This document shows, piece by piece, positions 1-8,035 of a stretch of 64,000 bases of DNA; within the stretch, counting starts at the first letter, position 1, and each line of letters starts with the position of its first letter. The stretch comes from Planctomycetota bacterium (GTDB taxonomy: Bacteria; Planctomycetota; UBA8742; UBA2392): the NCBI GenBank assembly GCA_016712285.1, contig JADJRK010000001.1, forward strand, positions 3,472,001-3,536,000. Direction: 5' to 3'. The translations under genes and the position numbers were made by a program. The notes beneath the pieces are model-generated. The model had not been told where the DNA came from, searched no databases, and saw only the letters and a program-made list of their open reading frames with translations.

Positions 1-1
1 C

Positions 2-559
2 GGCAGCTACGAGCGCTGCGAGTTTCGCGCGGTGAACATGGCGGGCATGAGCCTGCCGCAGGCGCGCTTCACGCTGTGTGACTTCGAAGACGGCAACCTT
101 GCCGGTATCAACCTGTCGGGCTCCGACCTGACGCAGGCTGCGTTCAAGAACGCGAACCTGGAAAAGGCAGTGCTCAAGTCGGCGCAACTGGTCGGCGCAA
201 ACTTTGAAAACGCGAACGTCAAGGGCGCCGTGTTCAGCGGAGCAATGCTGCACATGGCTGCATTCCCGGGCGCCGACGCCACCGAGGCGAAGTTTGACGA
301 CGCCGACATTCGCGAGACATTCATGGACCAGCTCAATGCGCAGAAAGCGCGCTTTACCAATGCAGTCGCTCAGTACGCCATGTTCACCCATGCCAACCTG
401 CAGCTTGCCGATTTCAGCGGTGCAGACCTGCTGGGGGCCGACTTGCACGGATCGCGCGATGACGGCGCGAACTTTGCCAAGGCCAACCTGAAGCAGGTCA
501 AACGCACCGACGCCGACAAGCTCGAGGCAGAGAACTGGAAGCCGAAGAAGCAGGCCTAA
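2..559 (+). CDS. Pentapeptide-repeat protein (5' end outside window)
   Basis: The reading frame is open from base 2, so the gene begins upstream of the window. A GTG at 32 is only an internal codon, because the repeat pattern already runs before it. The visible protein is a run of A(D/N)LxX-type five-residue repeats, predicting a right-handed quadrilateral beta-helix. It ends in a lysine-rich tail. Fifteen bases downstream follow a DUF3540 gene and then a DUF4150 PAAR-like gene. In known type VI secretion loci these families travel with DUF2169/pentapeptide proteins, so a role as effector chaperone or carrier is inferred. The DUF2169 part, if present, would lie outside the window. Confidence 0.8.
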   Translation, partial: GSYERCEFRAVNMAGMSLPQARFTLCDFEDGNLAGINLSGSDLTQAAFKNANLEKAVLKSAQLVGANFENANVKGAVFSGAMLHMAAFPGADATEAKFDDADIRETFMDQLNAQKARFTNAVAQYAMFTHANLQLADFSGADLLGADLHGSRDDGANFAKANLKQVKRTDADKLEAENWKPKKQA

Positions 560-574
560 GCAAGGAGACGAGCC

Positions 575-1099
575 ATGACCGATACTATGACCGAGACAAT
601 GCAGGGCACAAAGCTGGGGCCGGCGCTGGTGCGCAAGGTCGAGGGCGCCGAAGTCACGGTGCTGCGCGAAGGCATTGAAAGCAGCGCGCAGAACGCGCTC
701 GCGTTTCCGTACGCGCCGCAGGCCGGCGACGTGGTGCTGGTGATTGGCGATGCGCCCGCATACATCATCGGCGTGCTGCACGCCCAGGGCGACATGAGCC
801 TGCACTTCCCGGCCAACGTGCACTTCCATGCCCGCGGCGGGTTCCAGTTCAGCAGCGGCGAGCGCGTCGAGATGCAGGCGCCCGAGGTGAAAGTCACCGC
901 CGGCAAGTATGAGCTTGTCGCGCGCACACTCAGCGAGAAAGTCACCAACGCCATGCGCTGGGTGAAAGACCTGGCGTCACTCAAGGCCGGCCGTCGCAAA
1001 GTCCAGGTGGACGGCGCGAACATCGAGCGCGCGGAACGGCACATCCTGAAGGCAAAGAAAGACGTGCGCCTGAACGGAGAACGCATTCATCTGGGATAG
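575..1099 (+). CDS. DUF3540 family protein, type VI secretion associated
   Basis: A 174-residue protein. The start ATG at 575 is supported by an AAGGAG at 562-567. The first half looks like a small beta-barrel (alternating hydrophobic strands around residues 15-70). The second half has the repetitive short-strand character of gp5/VgrG-like spike needles (residues 85-170). This is the layout of DUF3540 proteins, found beside DUF2169 and DUF4150 genes in type VI secretion clusters. It lies between a pentapeptide protein and a PAAR-like protein, apparently in one operon. The family assignment is from memory of its architecture. A direct role in loading cargo on the spike is inferred. Confidence 0.65.
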   Translation: MTDTMTETMQGTKLGPALVRKVEGAEVTVLREGIESSAQNALAFPYAPQAGDVVLVIGDAPAYIIGVLHAQGDMSLHFPANVHFHARGGFQFSSGERVEMQAPEVKVTAGKYELVARTLSEKVTNAMRWVKDLASLKAGRRKVQVDGANIERAERHILKAKKDVRLNGERIHLG

Positions 1100-1164
1100 C
1101 CCGCAGACAGGCAGACAGTTCGCTCACACGGACCGAAGCTTGAACAAGAGATCGCGAGGACAGC

Positions 1165-1572
1165 ATGCTTCCAGCATCGACAAAAATGAGCGGCCAGTGC
1201 CTGGGCGTACCTGACGTGTGCAAGGTGCCCGCGCCGCCCGCCCCGCCGATTCCGACGCCCTTTCCCAACATGGGCATGTGCATGCAGGCCACCAAGGTCT
1301 CCACCAAGGTGAAGGTAATGAACCAGCCGGCCATTCTCATGGGCAGCGAGATCCCGATGTCCAGCGGCGACGAGGCGGGCAGCCTGGGTGGCATGATCAG
1401 CAACCAGTTCAAGGGCAAGATCGTGTACAAGAAGGCCAGCTTGAAGGTGAAAACCGAGGGCAAGGGCCAGTGCACCATCACCGCAATCTGCGGCCACAAC
1501 GGCAACAACGCCAACATGCCCGCCGGCGCGCAGATTGCCCCAAGCCAGGTCATGGTGCTCATCGCCCCGTAG
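1165..1572 (+). CDS. DUF4150 PAAR-like spike-tip protein
   Basis: A 135-residue protein starting at ATG 1165 after a GAGGA at 1156-1160. It opens with the sequence typical of DUF4150/PAAR-like proteins: a PAPPxPxPFPNMG segment near residues 26-40, then short glycine-rich beta hairpins and scattered cysteines (residues 12, 19, 39, 103 and 110). PAAR proteins cap the VgrG spike of type VI secretion systems and coordinate a metal through His/Cys. No toxin domain is fused to this one, and it ends at residue 135. It is the last gene of the three-gene cluster and is followed by a strong terminator. Confidence 0.75.
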   Translation: MLPASTKMSGQCLGVPDVCKVPAPPAPPIPTPFPNMGMCMQATKVSTKVKVMNQPAILMGSEIPMSSGDEAGSLGGMISNQFKGKIVYKKASLKVKTEGKGQCTITAICGHNGNNANMPAGAQIAPSQVMVLIAP

Positions 1573-1599
1573 ACGGCGCGCGGCTTTGCGATACCGTTG

Positions 1600-1630
1600 C
1601 TCCCCGGTCGATCAACGACCGGGGAGTTTT
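1600..1630 (+). terminator. Rho-independent terminator after the PAAR-like gene
   Basis: A perfect 11-bp stem (CTCCCCGGTCG at 1600-1610 pairing with 1616-1626) with loop ATCAA is followed by TTTT. The 3' arm also supplies the GGGGAG that acts as the ribosome binding site of the serine dehydratase gene at 1636. Confidence 0.85.
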
Positions 1631-1635
1631 GCATC

Positions 1636-2871
1636 ATGGAATCGCTTCGCGAGCTTTACCGCGTAGGCGCCGGGCCCAGCGCCAGCCACACGATGGGCCC
1701 CAAGCGCGCAGCCGAACTGTTTCTTGAACGCAACGCCGCAGCCGCCAGCTACAAGGTGACGCTGTACGCCAGCCTGGCTGCCACGGGCCGCGGCCACCTG
1801 ACGGACGTCGCGATGCAGAGCGTGTTTGGCAATCGCGCGTTCAGTATCGAGTGGAAGCCGCGTGAACGCCTTCCGTTTCACCCCAACGGCATGCTGTGGG
1901 AAGCGTTTGATGCCGCCGGGGTGCGTCTTGCCGAATGGCAGGTGTTCAGCATCGGCGGCGGTGCACTGCGCGAAGAAAACAGCCCGCCGCCACCGGACCT
2001 GTACGTGCGCCGCAGCATGGCCGAGTTCCTGCAGTGGTCGCGCGAAAGCAACATGCCGCTGTGGAAGCTGGTCGAAGAGCGCGAAGGCGCGGGCATATGG
2101 GACCACCTGGCCGAGTGCTGGCGCGCGATGCAGGAGGCAATTGAGCGCGGCCTTGAGGCCCACGGCGTGCTGCCCGGCAGCCTGAAACTACGCCGCAAGG
2201 CCCACCGGCACTTTGAGCAGGCCAAGGGCCGCCCCGGCCCGCTGCAGCGCACCGGCCTGCTGACGGCCTATGCGCTGGCGGTCAGCGAAGAAAACGCGGC
2301 GGCTGGCACTGTCGTCACCGCGCCGACCTGCGGCGCGTGTGGCGTGCTGCCCGCGGTGCTGCGCTACCTGAAAGAAGTGCTGGGCGCCAACGACAAGCAG
2401 ATCCTGCGCGCGATGGCGACGGCCGGCCTGGTTGGCAACCTGGTCAAGCACAACGCCAGCATCAGCGGCGCCGCCGTCGGGTGCCAAGGCGAAGTCGGTA
2501 CCGCGTGCAGCATGGCTGCCGCTGCCGCGGCACAGCTCATGGGCGGCGACAGCAAGAAGATTGAGTACGCGGCGGAAATGGGCATCGAGCACCACCTGGG
2601 CCTGACGTGTGACCCGGTGGCCGGGCTCGTGCAGATTCCGTGCATTGAGCGCAACGCGGTGGCGGCGATGCGCGCTGTCGATTGCGCCGACTACGCGCTG
2701 CTGTCAGACGGCGACCACGAAATCCCGTTCGACACGGTGGTCAAGACAATGAAGGCCACCGGCGAAGACCTGGCTGACCGCTACCGCGAAACCAGCGAGG
2801 GCGGGCTGGCGCGGCTGCACGTGCCGGCCGGCGTAGACCCCAAGGCCCTCGAAGGCAACCACTGCGGATAA
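1636..2871 (+). CDS. sdaA: L-serine ammonia-lyase (iron-sulfur dependent, single chain)
   Basis: A 411-residue enzyme converting L-serine to pyruvate and ammonia in the cytoplasm. It has the beta domain first (GPSASHTMGPKRAA near residue 12) and then the catalytic alpha domain. The cysteines expected to bind the [4Fe-4S] cluster are visible in PTCGACGVLPA, GCQGEVGTACSMAAA and GLTCDPVAGLVQIPCIERNA. The length is slightly below the 454 residues of E. coli SdaA. ATG 1636 is chosen over an upstream TTG at 1597, because a GGGGAG lies ten bases before it and the family N-terminus begins here. It stops 13 bases before the convergent coiled-coil gene. Confidence 0.93.
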   Translation: MESLRELYRVGAGPSASHTMGPKRAAELFLERNAAAASYKVTLYASLAATGRGHLTDVAMQSVFGNRAFSIEWKPRERLPFHPNGMLWEAFDAAGVRLAEWQVFSIGGGALREENSPPPPDLYVRRSMAEFLQWSRESNMPLWKLVEEREGAGIWDHLAECWRAMQEAIERGLEAHGVLPGSLKLRRKAHRHFEQAKGRPGPLQRTGLLTAYALAVSEENAAAGTVVTAPTCGACGVLPAVLRYLKEVLGANDKQILRAMATAGLVGNLVKHNASISGAAVGCQGEVGTACSMAAAAAAQLMGGDSKKIEYAAEMGIEHHLGLTCDPVAGLVQIPCIERNAVAAMRAVDCADYALLSDGDHEIPFDTVVKTMKATGEDLADRYRETSEGGLARLHVPAGVDPKALEGNHCG

Positions 2872-2884
2872 TGTAACTGCCCCG

Positions 2885-5086
2885 CTATTTTCCTTTGCGC
2901 GTGGCCTTCTTCTTGGGCGCTGCTTTGGCGGCCGCGTCTTCTTTTGCTTTCTTGCGCGCACCCGGCACGTTTTCCCGGGCCTCGAGCTCTTCGACAATCT
3001 TGCGCAGGCGCACTTCTTCTTCTTCGCGCTTGGCCAGAATGCGCTCGATGGCCGTGAGCTTGTCGGTCGTTTCCTGCAGCTCTTTCTCGGTGCGGGTGTG
3101 CTTGCGGCGCAGCTTGGCGTACTTGTCGGCGATGCCGACCTTCAGGGTTTCCAGCAGCTTCTGCAGCTTCTGGTCTGAGCCTTCGTCGCCGCGTTCGGCG
3201 GCCTCCAAGTGTTCCGCGACCGCGCCCCGGAACTCGTCCATCTCGCTCTTCCAGTAGGTCTCGGCCTCGGTTGCCTTGCGGCGGGCGCCCTCGACGTCGC
3301 TTTGCATGCGCTCGATTTGCGCGCGTCGCTGGCCGGCCAAGGCCTTGGCGCGCATCACGTCCTGCTTGGACAGCTCGATGCCCTCAAGCTGGCTTGCCAG
3401 GTCGTTCTCACGCAACTCGGCTTCATTGAGTTGTTTGCGGACGTCTTCGATCTCGCGCTCTTTCTCTGAGGCTACGCGCTCCCACTTCTCGCGTTCCACG
3501 GCCAGCTGCGACGACAAGGTCTCGAGTGCTGACGCCGGCGCGCTCTGGTCCACGGTGTCGCGCTCGCGCTGCAGCGACTCTTCCAGCTGCTTGATGCGCT
3601 GGGCTTGCTCGCCGCGCATGTGCTGTTCGCTTTCGAGCTTGGCCCGTGCCTCTACCAGTTGCTTCTCGGCTTCGTGGCGGCGTTCGCTTGCCTGCTCGAC
3701 TTTTTCGCGCAGCATGCGCACTTCTTCGCGCGCTTTCTCTGCCGCGGTCTCGGAGTTGGTCAGCGAATTGCCGACACGCGCCAGTTCGCCCAGCATTTCC
3801 TTGTGCTTGCGGTCGAGCTGGGTGATCTCGGCCTGCAGCGCGCGCAGGTCTTCGACTTCCTTGACTGCCTTGTCACGCTCGGCCTTCAGAGTGCGCTGGT
3901 CTACGTCGCGCTCGGCGATCAACTTCTTGAGCTCCTCGACTTCGCCGGCCGCTGCTTCCAGGCCCTTGAGCACGTCGTCGCGCTTTCTCGTGATCTCTTC
4001 GTTGCGCGCTTTCAGCTTCTCGTTCTCTTCTTTCAAGCCGCCCTCAAGCTGGGCGGCCCTTTCTGCGCCTGCCTTCTCGGCGGCTTCGGCGCGCTTGCGC
4101 AGCTCCTCGACTTCGGCCTCCAAGGCCTCGGTCTGTTCCATGGCGCGCTGTTCGGCTTCCCGGGCTTGTTGCAACTGCTGCGTCGCGCGGTTGCGCTCTT
4201 CTTCCTCGAGCTTGATTTCCTCTTTCAAGTCCGCCAGCTGCTGCTGGGCAACTTCGATCTGGCGATCGCGGGCGGCAAGCCGGGCTTCTGCGTCGTCGGC
4301 TGCCTTGCTGCCCTTTTCGGCCTGCGCGAGGCGTGCTCGCAGGTCTTTCAATTCGCTCTCGAGTGCCTGTTGCGAGTTGCGCGCGGTGGCGGTCTCGGAC
4401 CGTGCGTCCTGCAGTTCTTCCTGCAGCCGGCTGATGGTGCGGTCGCGCTCGGGCAACCCGGCGGCTTGTGCCTCCAGCTCGTTGGCGCGTGCGGTCTCGG
4501 ATGCAAGGTCCCGTTCGAGTTCAGCGACGCGTGCGCCGATGCCCTCGGATTCAGACTTCTGCTCGTCGCGCACTTCATCGAGCTTCGTGCGGAGTTCTTT
4601 CACTTCCTTGGCCAGCGCCTTGCGTTCTTCCTGCGCGCTGTGCAGGTCGGTGTGCGCCTGCTCAAGGGCGTTCTGGGCCTTGGTGCGCGCGGCTTCGGCG
4701 TTGGCGATGTCCATGTCGACGCGCAGCTTTTCTGTGCTGCTGGCCTTCTCAAGCTCGGCAATGCGGGCCTTGAGTTTCTCGTTCTCTTTCTTTGCGCTAT
4801 CCAGTTCAGGGGCGAGCTTGGCCACGTGCTCGTGGCGCTGTGACAGCTTGGTCTTGGTGTCGGTCAGCTCTTTCTTGATCTCTTCGACCTGGGCGCGCAG
4901 GGCCTCGGCCTGGTCGCCGCCGCTGTCCCGCAAACGGTCAAGGTCGCGCTTGGCGGCATCGCGCTCGGCGCGCAGCTTTTCGTTCTCTTCTTCAATGATG
5001 GTGAGCGACCGGTCGGCAATGTCGCGGTCTTTGAGCGCTTTATCACGCGCAGCTTCAAGCGCGGTTACTGCCTGGAGTTTTTTTTT
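2885..5086 (-). CDS. Coiled-coil protein, C-terminal half (continues a frameshifted gene)
   Basis: The frame is open on the minus strand from the A9 run at 5086-5078 to the stop at 2885. Alone, the first usable start would be TTG 4933, but coiled-coil sequence continues unbroken upstream of it (LTIIEEENEKLRAERDAAK). It is almost wholly heptad-like and Glu/Lys/Arg/Ala-rich, about 730 residues. It ends in a short Lys/Ala tail (KKKATRKGK) like a histone H1 or Smc-tail nucleic-acid-binding segment. No ATPase head or zinc hook is present. Shifting by one base at the A run joins it to the 511-residue product upstream, giving about 1238 residues. A structural or chromosome-associated role is possible but unproven. 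Confidence 0.75.
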   Translation of the reverse strand, partial: KKKLQAVTALEAARDKALKDRDIADRSLTIIEEENEKLRAERDAAKRDLDRLRDSGGDQAEALRAQVEEIKKELTDTKTKLSQRHEHVAKLAPELDSAKKENEKLKARIAELEKASSTEKLRVDMDIANAEAARTKAQNALEQAHTDLHSAQEERKALAKEVKELRTKLDEVRDEQKSESEGIGARVAELERDLASETARANELEAQAAGLPERDRTISRLQEELQDARSETATARNSQQALESELKDLRARLAQAEKGSKAADDAEARLAARDRQIEVAQQQLADLKEEIKLEEEERNRATQQLQQAREAEQRAMEQTEALEAEVEELRKRAEAAEKAGAERAAQLEGGLKEENEKLKARNEEITRKRDDVLKGLEAAAGEVEELKKLIAERDVDQRTLKAERDKAVKEVEDLRALQAEITQLDRKHKEMLGELARVGNSLTNSETAAEKAREEVRMLREKVEQASERRHEAEKQLVEARAKLESEQHMRGEQAQRIKQLEESLQRERDTVDQSAPASALETLSSQLAVEREKWERVASEKEREIEDVRKQLNEAELRENDLASQLEGIELSKQDVMRAKALAGQRRAQIERMQSDVEGARRKATEAETYWKSEMDEFRGAVAEHLEAAERGDEGSDQKLQKLLETLKVGIADKYAKLRRKHTRTEKELQETTDKLTAIERILAKREEEEVRLRKIVEELEARENVPGARKKAKEDAAAKAAPKKKATRKGK

Positions 5087-6600
5087 CCGGCCTCAGTTTC
5101 GGCGCGGGCGTCATTCAGTTCAGCTTTGAGCTTCTCTTCAAGCTCTCGCCTCAAATTCGTCTCATTGCTGAGCTGTGCAGCCATGCGGCGCTTTTCTTCA
5201 AGCCACTTGCCTTCTGCCGCGCGCAGGCCCTCGAGTTCGGCTTCCACACCCTCAAACTTGCGCTTGAGCATGCCGAGTTCTTTGGCGGCGTTTCCGGCTT
5301 TGCCCAGGTCGGACTCAAGCTGCTTCAGCTCAGCCTTGGCCTTGGTCATCTCGGTGCGGGCCTGTTCAAGCTCGCTGGTCAGCTCTTCACCTTTGCTGGC
5401 GTTGGCGCGGGCCTTGACCAGTTCTTTGGTAAGTTGCTGGGCTTCCTGCTTGGCGGCTGCCAGTTCCTGCTCGGCTTTCTTGGCGCGTTCCTCGACGGCC
5501 TTGGAGGCCTCGGGCAGGGTTTCGCCCTTTTCGATCGCCTTGAGCTTCTGCTCGGCTTCGCGGCGGTTGTTGGTTTCGTTGCTGAGCTGCGAGGCGAGGC
5601 GGCGCTTTTCTTCAAGCCATTGGCCTTCGTTGCTGCGCAGTTTCTCCAGCTCGACTTCCATGTTCTCGAGCTTGGCGCGGGAACGTTCGGTCTCTTTGAT
5701 CTTGCGCTTGAGGTCTGCAATTTCGTTCTGGAGCTGTTCTGCCTCTGAGGCGGCGCCTGCGGCGGCTTGCTGGCGCACTTCTTCAAGCTCGGACTCCAGG
5801 GCCGTGATGCGCCCGTTGGCTTCATCCAGGGCACGCTCGGCTTCGGCGCGGGCCGATGCTTCCTGGTTGATGCCTTCGCTGGCCTCGGCGCTGGATGCCT
5901 CCATGTCGGCGATCTGCTGTTGCAGCGACTCAATCTGCTGCTGCGCCTGGTCGGCTGCAGCGCCGCCCTGCTGTGCCTCTTCTACCTGCTGCTGTAACTG
6001 GGCGACTTCGTAGTCCTTCTGGGCCAGCGCGGCTTCCAGGGCGCCGAACTGCTCGTTGACCGTGTCGAGCTGCTGCTGCAAATCCATGTAAGTGTCGACG
6101 GCCTGGGCGTTGCGTTGCTGCAACTCGGCAATCTGGGACTCGTACTGCTGCGCGTACTGCTCAACGCCGGCCTGGCCGGCCTGGGCCTGTTGCAGCATCT
6201 GGCGCGACTGCTGCAGCGCGTCGTAGACCTTTTTGTACTCGCCCTTGTACTGCTCGACTTTTTCGGTGGCCTGCTGCAGTCGCATTTCCATCTGCGTCTG
6301 CTGCATGATCATCTGGTTGAACTCTTCGCGGTCGATGGACGCGTCCATCCCGAACTTCTCGGTCACGCTTTGCACGATGCCCATGATCACAGCGGGTGTG
6401 ATGACCTTGACCTTGCTGGGCAACTGGCTGCGGTCACGAATCTGGGCGTTGGCGTCCAGGTCGGCCATCGCGCGGCCCAGGTCACCGCCGGGTGCCGGGC
6501 CGGCTGGCCGGGCTGAGGCGGGCGGGCGCTGATGCTGCTGGGTCTTGCCGCCGCCGGGCAGGACGATTTTGCGAGTACCAGGAGGTTCGCGTCGGGCCAT
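5065..6600 (-). CDS. Coiled-coil protein, N-terminal half
   Basis: 511 residues as written, ending six codons after an A9 run. Start ATG 6600 (MARREPPGTRKIVLPGGG) is preferred over TTG 6672, because the upstream part is low-complexity and lacks a ribosome site. Residues 1-65 are Pro/Gly/Arg-rich. Residues 70-115 form a short globular segment (PAVIMGIVQSVTEKFGMDA). The rest is coiled coil with Gln-rich stretches. A block around residues 320-350 (WLEEKRRLASQLSNETN) recurs about 139 residues later (WLEEKRRMAAQLSNETN), an internal duplication. No known family was recognised beyond general similarity to Smc-like and tropomyosin-like rods. It is probably one gene with the downstream half. Confidence 0.75.
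   Translation of the reverse strand: MARREPPGTRKIVLPGGGKTQQHQRPPASARPAGPAPGGDLGRAMADLDANAQIRDRSQLPSKVKVITPAVIMGIVQSVTEKFGMDASIDREEFNQMIMQQTQMEMRLQQATEKVEQYKGEYKKVYDALQQSRQMLQQAQAGQAGVEQYAQQYESQIAELQQRNAQAVDTYMDLQQQLDTVNEQFGALEAALAQKDYEVAQLQQQVEEAQQGGAAADQAQQQIESLQQQIADMEASSAEASEGINQEASARAEAERALDEANGRITALESELEEVRQQAAAGAASEAEQLQNEIADLKRKIKETERSRAKLENMEVELEKLRSNEGQWLEEKRRLASQLSNETNNRREAEQKLKAIEKGETLPEASKAVEERAKKAEQELAAAKQEAQQLTKELVKARANASKGEELTSELEQARTEMTKAKAELKQLESDLGKAGNAAKELGMLKRKFEGVEAELEGLRAAEGKWLEEKRRMAAQLSNETNLRRELEEKLKAELNDARAETEAGKKNSRQ
5078..5086 (-). other. A9 slippery run: -1 frameshift or transcriptional slippage site
   Basis: On the coding strand the gene reads GGA AAA AAA AAC and reaches a TAA (5067-5065) six codons after the run. 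Reading AAA again after slipping back one base, or transcribing ten A instead of nine, gives AAA CTC CAG and joins the 731-codon downstream frame without losing heptad character. The site could be programmed slippage, a real inactivating deletion or a homopolymer sequencing error. Confidence 0.7.
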
Positions 6601-6675
6601 GGCTGCTCTTTCTGCTTGTTGGGACTGTCCGGTATAGCTCAGCGGTCGCCGGGGGCAAGGCTGGGCACGCAAAGA

Positions 6676-6700
6676 GGACGGGTGCGAAAGGCACCCGTCC
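6676..6700. terminator. Hairpin between the membrane protein gene and the coiled-coil gene
   Basis: A perfect 10-bp stem (GGACGGGTGC with GCACCCGTCC) and loop GAAAG, lying 3' of the minus-strand gene ending at 6731. It probably ends that transcript, although no long T tract follows. Confidence 0.6.
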
Positions 6701-6730
6701 CCGGAAGTGCGTAAAAATACAGTCTCACGG

Positions 6731-7144
6731 CTAGCGGCGTTTGCCCTTGCCGGCTTTTTCCATGGCTTCTTTCAGGTCCTTGGGGCTTTCGCCCTTGATC
6801 TCTTCGAACTTGATCAGGTCCGGCCCCTGGTCGTAGTCGAGGCAGCGGCTGCCCATCAGGTACAGCTTGGCTTCGCCGTCAGAGCCCGCCTTGACCAGTT
6901 CATAGAAGGTCATGGTCTGGCGCATCTGGCCCGGCTCAAACGGGTGCTCGGTGTAGCGCGTGACGCACACGATGCCGCCGTTGCGGTTGAAGCCCAGGCC
7001 CTCAACACTGAAGCCTTCCTTGGTGTCTACGCCTGACGCCGTCACCGGCTCAGCTTTGTCGATAAACGTGTTCCAGGCATAGGTGCCAGCCGCAAGCAGC
7101 GCGGCGAATGCAAAGACGCCCTTGATGATCATGTCCATCTTCAT
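6731..7144 (-). CDS. Membrane-anchored hypothetical protein (paralogue 1 of a tandem pair)
   Basis: A 137-residue protein. ATG 7144 is chosen because AGGAG sits six bases upstream. One N-terminal hydrophobic segment (about residues 4-20, ending TYAWNTF) suggests a signal anchor or uncleaved signal peptide, with the remaining part exported. The body has a beta-rich pattern and a conserved block, LYLMGSRCLDYDQGPDLIKFEE (residues about 97-118). The next gene upstream has the matching block LRFVGSRCVEWDNGFDLVNF and the same TYAWxTF anchor, so the two are diverged duplicates. The C-terminus is Lys-rich. No named family was recognised. Confidence 0.75.
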   Translation of the reverse strand: MKMDMIIKGVFAFAALLAAGTYAWNTFIDKAEPVTASGVDTKEGFSVEGLGFNRNGGIVCVTRYTEHPFEPGQMRQTMTFYELVKAGSDGEAKLYLMGSRCLDYDQGPDLIKFEEIKGESPKDLKEAMEKAGKGKRR

Positions 7145-7231
7145 GCGTTTCTCCTGTGCGGGCACAGCCACCGCATGTGGTGACCAGCCGAATCTTTGAA
7201 ATCCAGAGGTAGGGTCAGTCTAACCTGAAAC

Positions 7232-7257
7232 CCCGGCCCTGGCACGCCAGAGCCGGG
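7232..7257. terminator. Hairpin terminator of paralogue 2
   Basis: A stem of CCCGGC and CTGGC paired with GCCAG and GCCGGG, around a C/A mismatch and a two-base loop. It sits 12 bases beyond the minus-strand stop at 7270 and is probably the transcript end for that gene. Confidence 0.6.
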
Positions 7258-7269
7258 AATTCCGGAAAG

Positions 7270-7686
7270 CTAACGTTTGCTGCGCATCTCGGCTGGGTCA
7301 CCGAATCTACTCTTGGTGAAGTTGACCAGGTCGAACCCGTTGTCCCACTCGACGCAGCGCGAGCCGACGAAGCGCAGCTCGGTCTCTTTGTCGCTCTTAA
7401 CGGTCAACTGGTAGAAGCTGAGGAAATGGCAGTTTTCGCCCGACACAGGCTCTTCCTCTTTGACGTTCAGGTTTCGCGAGTGGCTTGAAACCACAACGTA
7501 CTCGACGTCGCCGACCTTCACGGTGAACATGGCGACGCCCTTCTTTTCCTGCAACGCGGCGCCATCGGCCCGCACGGAATCAGGGTCAACGGTAAACGTT
7601 GCCCATGCATAGGTCGTGCTTGCCACAAGGGCAGCAATGACCAGCGGCAGGCCCAACAGGGCCGCCAAAGCATTACGGTGCAGCAT
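7270..7686 (-). CDS. Membrane-anchored hypothetical protein (paralogue 2 of a tandem pair)
   Basis: A 138-residue protein starting at ATG 7686 with GGAG seven bases upstream. The N-terminal hydrophobic stretch (residues 8-28, ending TYAWATF) is a signal anchor. The body carries LSFYQLTVKSDKETELRFVGSRC, aligned in kind and position with the downstream gene at 6731-7144 (MTFYELV...LYLMGSRC). The aromatic, Cys and Asp positions of that block are kept in both. Each gene has its own ribosome site and a hairpin after it, so they may be separately transcribed. Function is unknown; an exported small-molecule-binding or structural role is only a guess. Confidence 0.72.
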   Translation of the reverse strand: MLHRNALAALLGLPLVIAALVASTTYAWATFTVDPDSVRADGAALQEKKGVAMFTVKVGDVEYVVVSSHSRNLNVKEEEPVSGENCHFLSFYQLTVKSDKETELRFVGSRCVEWDNGFDLVNFTKSRFGDPAEMRSKR

Positions 7687-7875
7687 GGTTGTTCTCCAAG
7701 GGGAAAGACCGGGGAGTAACGGCGGCTACGCATCCGCCGGGATGGCTCTGCTATGGGGCGGGGGACACATTAAGAGAACCACGCGGGAGGCCTGACGCCA
7801 AATGGCGTTCACCGGGGCCTTCGCGGGTTGGTGTAGACCCATGCCAGCGTTGCGCACGCGCACAGCGCTGCTTTG

Positions 7876-8021
7876 CGTGTTGCGGGCTTCCATCCCGCAC
7901 GTGTAGCAGGCCTCTGGCCTGCACGTTTGGCGCCCGTCCCGGGCGCCAAAGCGGGCCGGAGGCCCGCAACACGTGCGCGCGAGCCGCGCGCAACACGTGC
8001 GGCCGAGACGGCCGCAACACG
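7876..8021. repeat. Multi-hairpin array A (intergenic)
   Basis: The 349-base gap 7687-8035 contains at least six consecutive short hairpins: GCAGGCC-tct-GGCCTGC, a TTTGGCGCCC palindrome, GCGGGCC-gga-GGCCCGC, GCGCGC-gagcc-GCGCGC and GCGGCCG-aga-CGGCCGC, plus a weaker first one. They are joined by linkers containing CACGTG or AACACGT. The whole set is bracketed by CGTGTTGC (7876-7883) and its complement GCAACACG (8014-8021). No convincing gene is seen in the gap. The architecture matches arrays at 39.6, 45.8 and 60.0 kb. Confidence 0.75.
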
Positions 8022-8035
8022 TACTTCGAAAGCGC

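Noticed and set aside
3276..5129. 617-residue plus-strand Ser/Ala/Arg-rich protein
   Set aside because: It is the antisense reading of the coiled-coil gene; its composition is what reverse-reading Glu/Lys/Leu codons yields.
7876..8021. Simple terminators for dnaB and the paralogue gene
   Set aside because: One hairpin could serve so, but six in a row with an outer inverted repeat and matching arrays elsewhere need another explanation.
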